A stretch of 64,000 bases of DNA. It comes from an uncultured Bacillaceae bacterium. Its GTDB lineage: Bacteria > Bacillota > Bacilli > Bacillales > Caldibacillaceae. Under the pieces are notes generated by a model, which saw nothing but the letters and a program-made list of their open reading frames with translations, was not told where the DNA came from and did no database searches. A program made the position numbers and the translations under genes. The stretch's first letter is position 1. The number at the start of each line of letters is the position of its first letter. Location of the stretch: the NCBI GenBank assembly GCA_937951955.1, contig CALGAD010000016.1, forward strand, positions 36,688-100,687, in the 5' to 3' direction. This document shows positions 63,157-64,000 of this stretch, in pieces.

Positions 63157-63975
63157 TTGGATAAGCTGCGCCCACCGATCTACCTGGTCTCCGACTCCGT
63201 TGGCGAAACCGTTGAATTAGTCACAAAAGCGGCTTTAAGTCAATTCAACGGTTCCACCGTCGATATATATCGAATTCCCTATGTAGAAGATCTATCGACT
63301 ATTGAAGAGGTGATATCGTTAGCTAAATTAAATAACGGCTTCATTGTCTTTACACTCGTCAAACCGGAAATGCGCCGTTATTTAAAGAAACGAGCGGAGG
63401 AAGAACAGATCTCCAGTTTCGATATCATTGGCCCGCTGATTGATAAATTTGCAGAAGTATCCGGTGTTCCCGCCAAAAACGAACCAGGGCTCGTCCGGAA
63501 ACTGGATGATGATTATTTTAAAAAAATTGAAGCGATTGAATTTGCCGTCAAATATGATGACGGGAAAGATCCGCGCGGAATATTAAAAGCGGACATTGTA
63601 TTGATCGGCGTTTCGCGTACATCCAAAACCCCCCTTTCCCAGTATTTAGCTTTAAAGCGGTATAAGGTGGCAAATGTACCGATCGTTCCCGAAGTGGATC
63701 CACCGGAGGAATTATTCCAGATTCCGAAAGAAAAATGCATCGGTTTACGAATCAGTCCGGAAAAATTGACAGAAATTCGCAAAAAGCGCTTGCTTTCTCT
63801 CGGGCTCAACGAAAAGGCACATTATGCAAATATCAATCGCATTAAAGAAGAGTTGGCTTTTTTCGATAATATTGCTGAACGGATCGGCTGCCGGGTGATT
63901 GATGTAACGAATAAAGCAATCGAAGAAACGGCTAGTGAAATCATGAATTCTTATATACGAAAAGTTGAGTTATAA
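63157..63975 (+). CDS. Pyruvate, water/phosphate dikinase regulatory protein (YqfL/PpsR)
   Basis: 272 residues, DUF299 family. P-loop-like GVSRTSKTPLS (about 148-158). Characterised homologues are bifunctional kinase/phosphorylases controlling PPDK or PEP synthase; B. subtilis YqfL modulates CcpN, which fits the gene next door. TTG 63157 after AAGGAGTGG. Confidence 0.95.
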   Translation: MDKLRPPIYLVSDSVGETVELVTKAALSQFNGSTVDIYRIPYVEDLSTIEEVISLAKLNNGFIVFTLVKPEMRRYLKKRAEEEQISSFDIIGPLIDKFAEVSGVPAKNEPGLVRKLDDDYFKKIEAIEFAVKYDDGKDPRGILKADIVLIGVSRTSKTPLSQYLALKRYKVANVPIVPEVDPPEELFQIPKEKCIGLRISPEKLTEIRKKRLLSLGLNEKAHYANINRIKEELAFFDNIAERIGCRVIDVTNKAIEETASEIMNSYIRKVEL

Positions 63976-64000
63976 AAGCACATGTACATGTGCTTTTTTA
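63975..64000 (+). terminator. Terminator after yqfL
   Basis: AAAGCACATG and CATGTGCTTT form a tight hairpin around TA, then a T-run to the window end. Confidence 0.9.

Overview
The window reads as a chromosomal backbone segment of an endospore-forming, probably competence-capable member of the Bacillaceae (Firmicutes). Evidence: strong AGGAGG-type ribosome binding sites with frequent TTG/GTG starts; T-box leaders on tRNA synthetase operons; a CIRCE-controlled hrcA-grpE-dnaK-dnaJ operon; sporulation genes (sigK, gpr, yqfC, yqfD, sda); the comER/comEA-comEB-comEC cluster; and gene order close to the Bacillus subtilis hisS-to-yqfL region. GC content looks moderate. I cannot name the species. No phage, CRISPR array, toxin-antitoxin or defence locus is visible.

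Layout. 1-1652: an amino-acid ABC transporter lipoprotein (5' truncated by the window edge) and a permease, with no ATPase gene beside them. 1885-5363: T-box leader and hisS-aspS. 5416-5613: 6S RNA. 5902-14224: rarA, cymR, a cysteine desulfurase with its thiouridylase mnmA, recD2, a tiny zinc-ribbon gene and an AI-2E family membrane protein. 14305-18369: T-box leader, alaS, ireB, ruvX, yrzB. 18530-25744: mltG, udk, greA, a class B penicillin-binding protein, yrrS, mtnN, yrhC, and convergent sigK. 26097-30853: sda with a DnaA-box cluster facing the ribosome-assembly/NAD operon yqeG-yqeH-yhbY-nadD-yqeK-rsfS-yqeM. 30960-35430: divergent comER and the comE operon. 35528-41228: yqzM, holA, rpsT, gpr, yqxA, lepA. 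41315-51461: hemW, the heat-shock operon, prmA, rsmE, mtaB, deoC. 51470-52280: the only visible mobile or decayed DNA, an internally deleted IS1182-type element next to a broken amidase gene. 52285-63975: nptA-like transporter, rpsU, yqeY, yqfC-yqfD-phoH-pgpH-ybeY-dgkA-cdd-era-yqzL-recO, ccpN and its modulator ppsR.

Functionally the window is dominated by translation (three synthetases, S20, S21, 6S RNA, LepA, RsfS, Era, YbeY, YqeH, PrmA, RsmE, tRNA thiolation), protein folding, replication and repair (RarA, RecD2, HolA, RecO, RuvX) and developmental control (SigK, Sda, Gpr, competence). The most unusual features are small-scale: comEC appears to start at an AUU codon; the hisS-aspS T-box carries overlapping Asp and His codons; one compact candidate small RNA lies before udk and a tandem-hairpin segment before holA; and, relative to the B. 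subtilis order as I remember it, several genes or gene groups are absent (yrrMNO, yrrT-mccAB, aroE, spoIIP, yqeZ-floA-yqfB, glyQS). I did not find a convincing undescribed multi-gene system.
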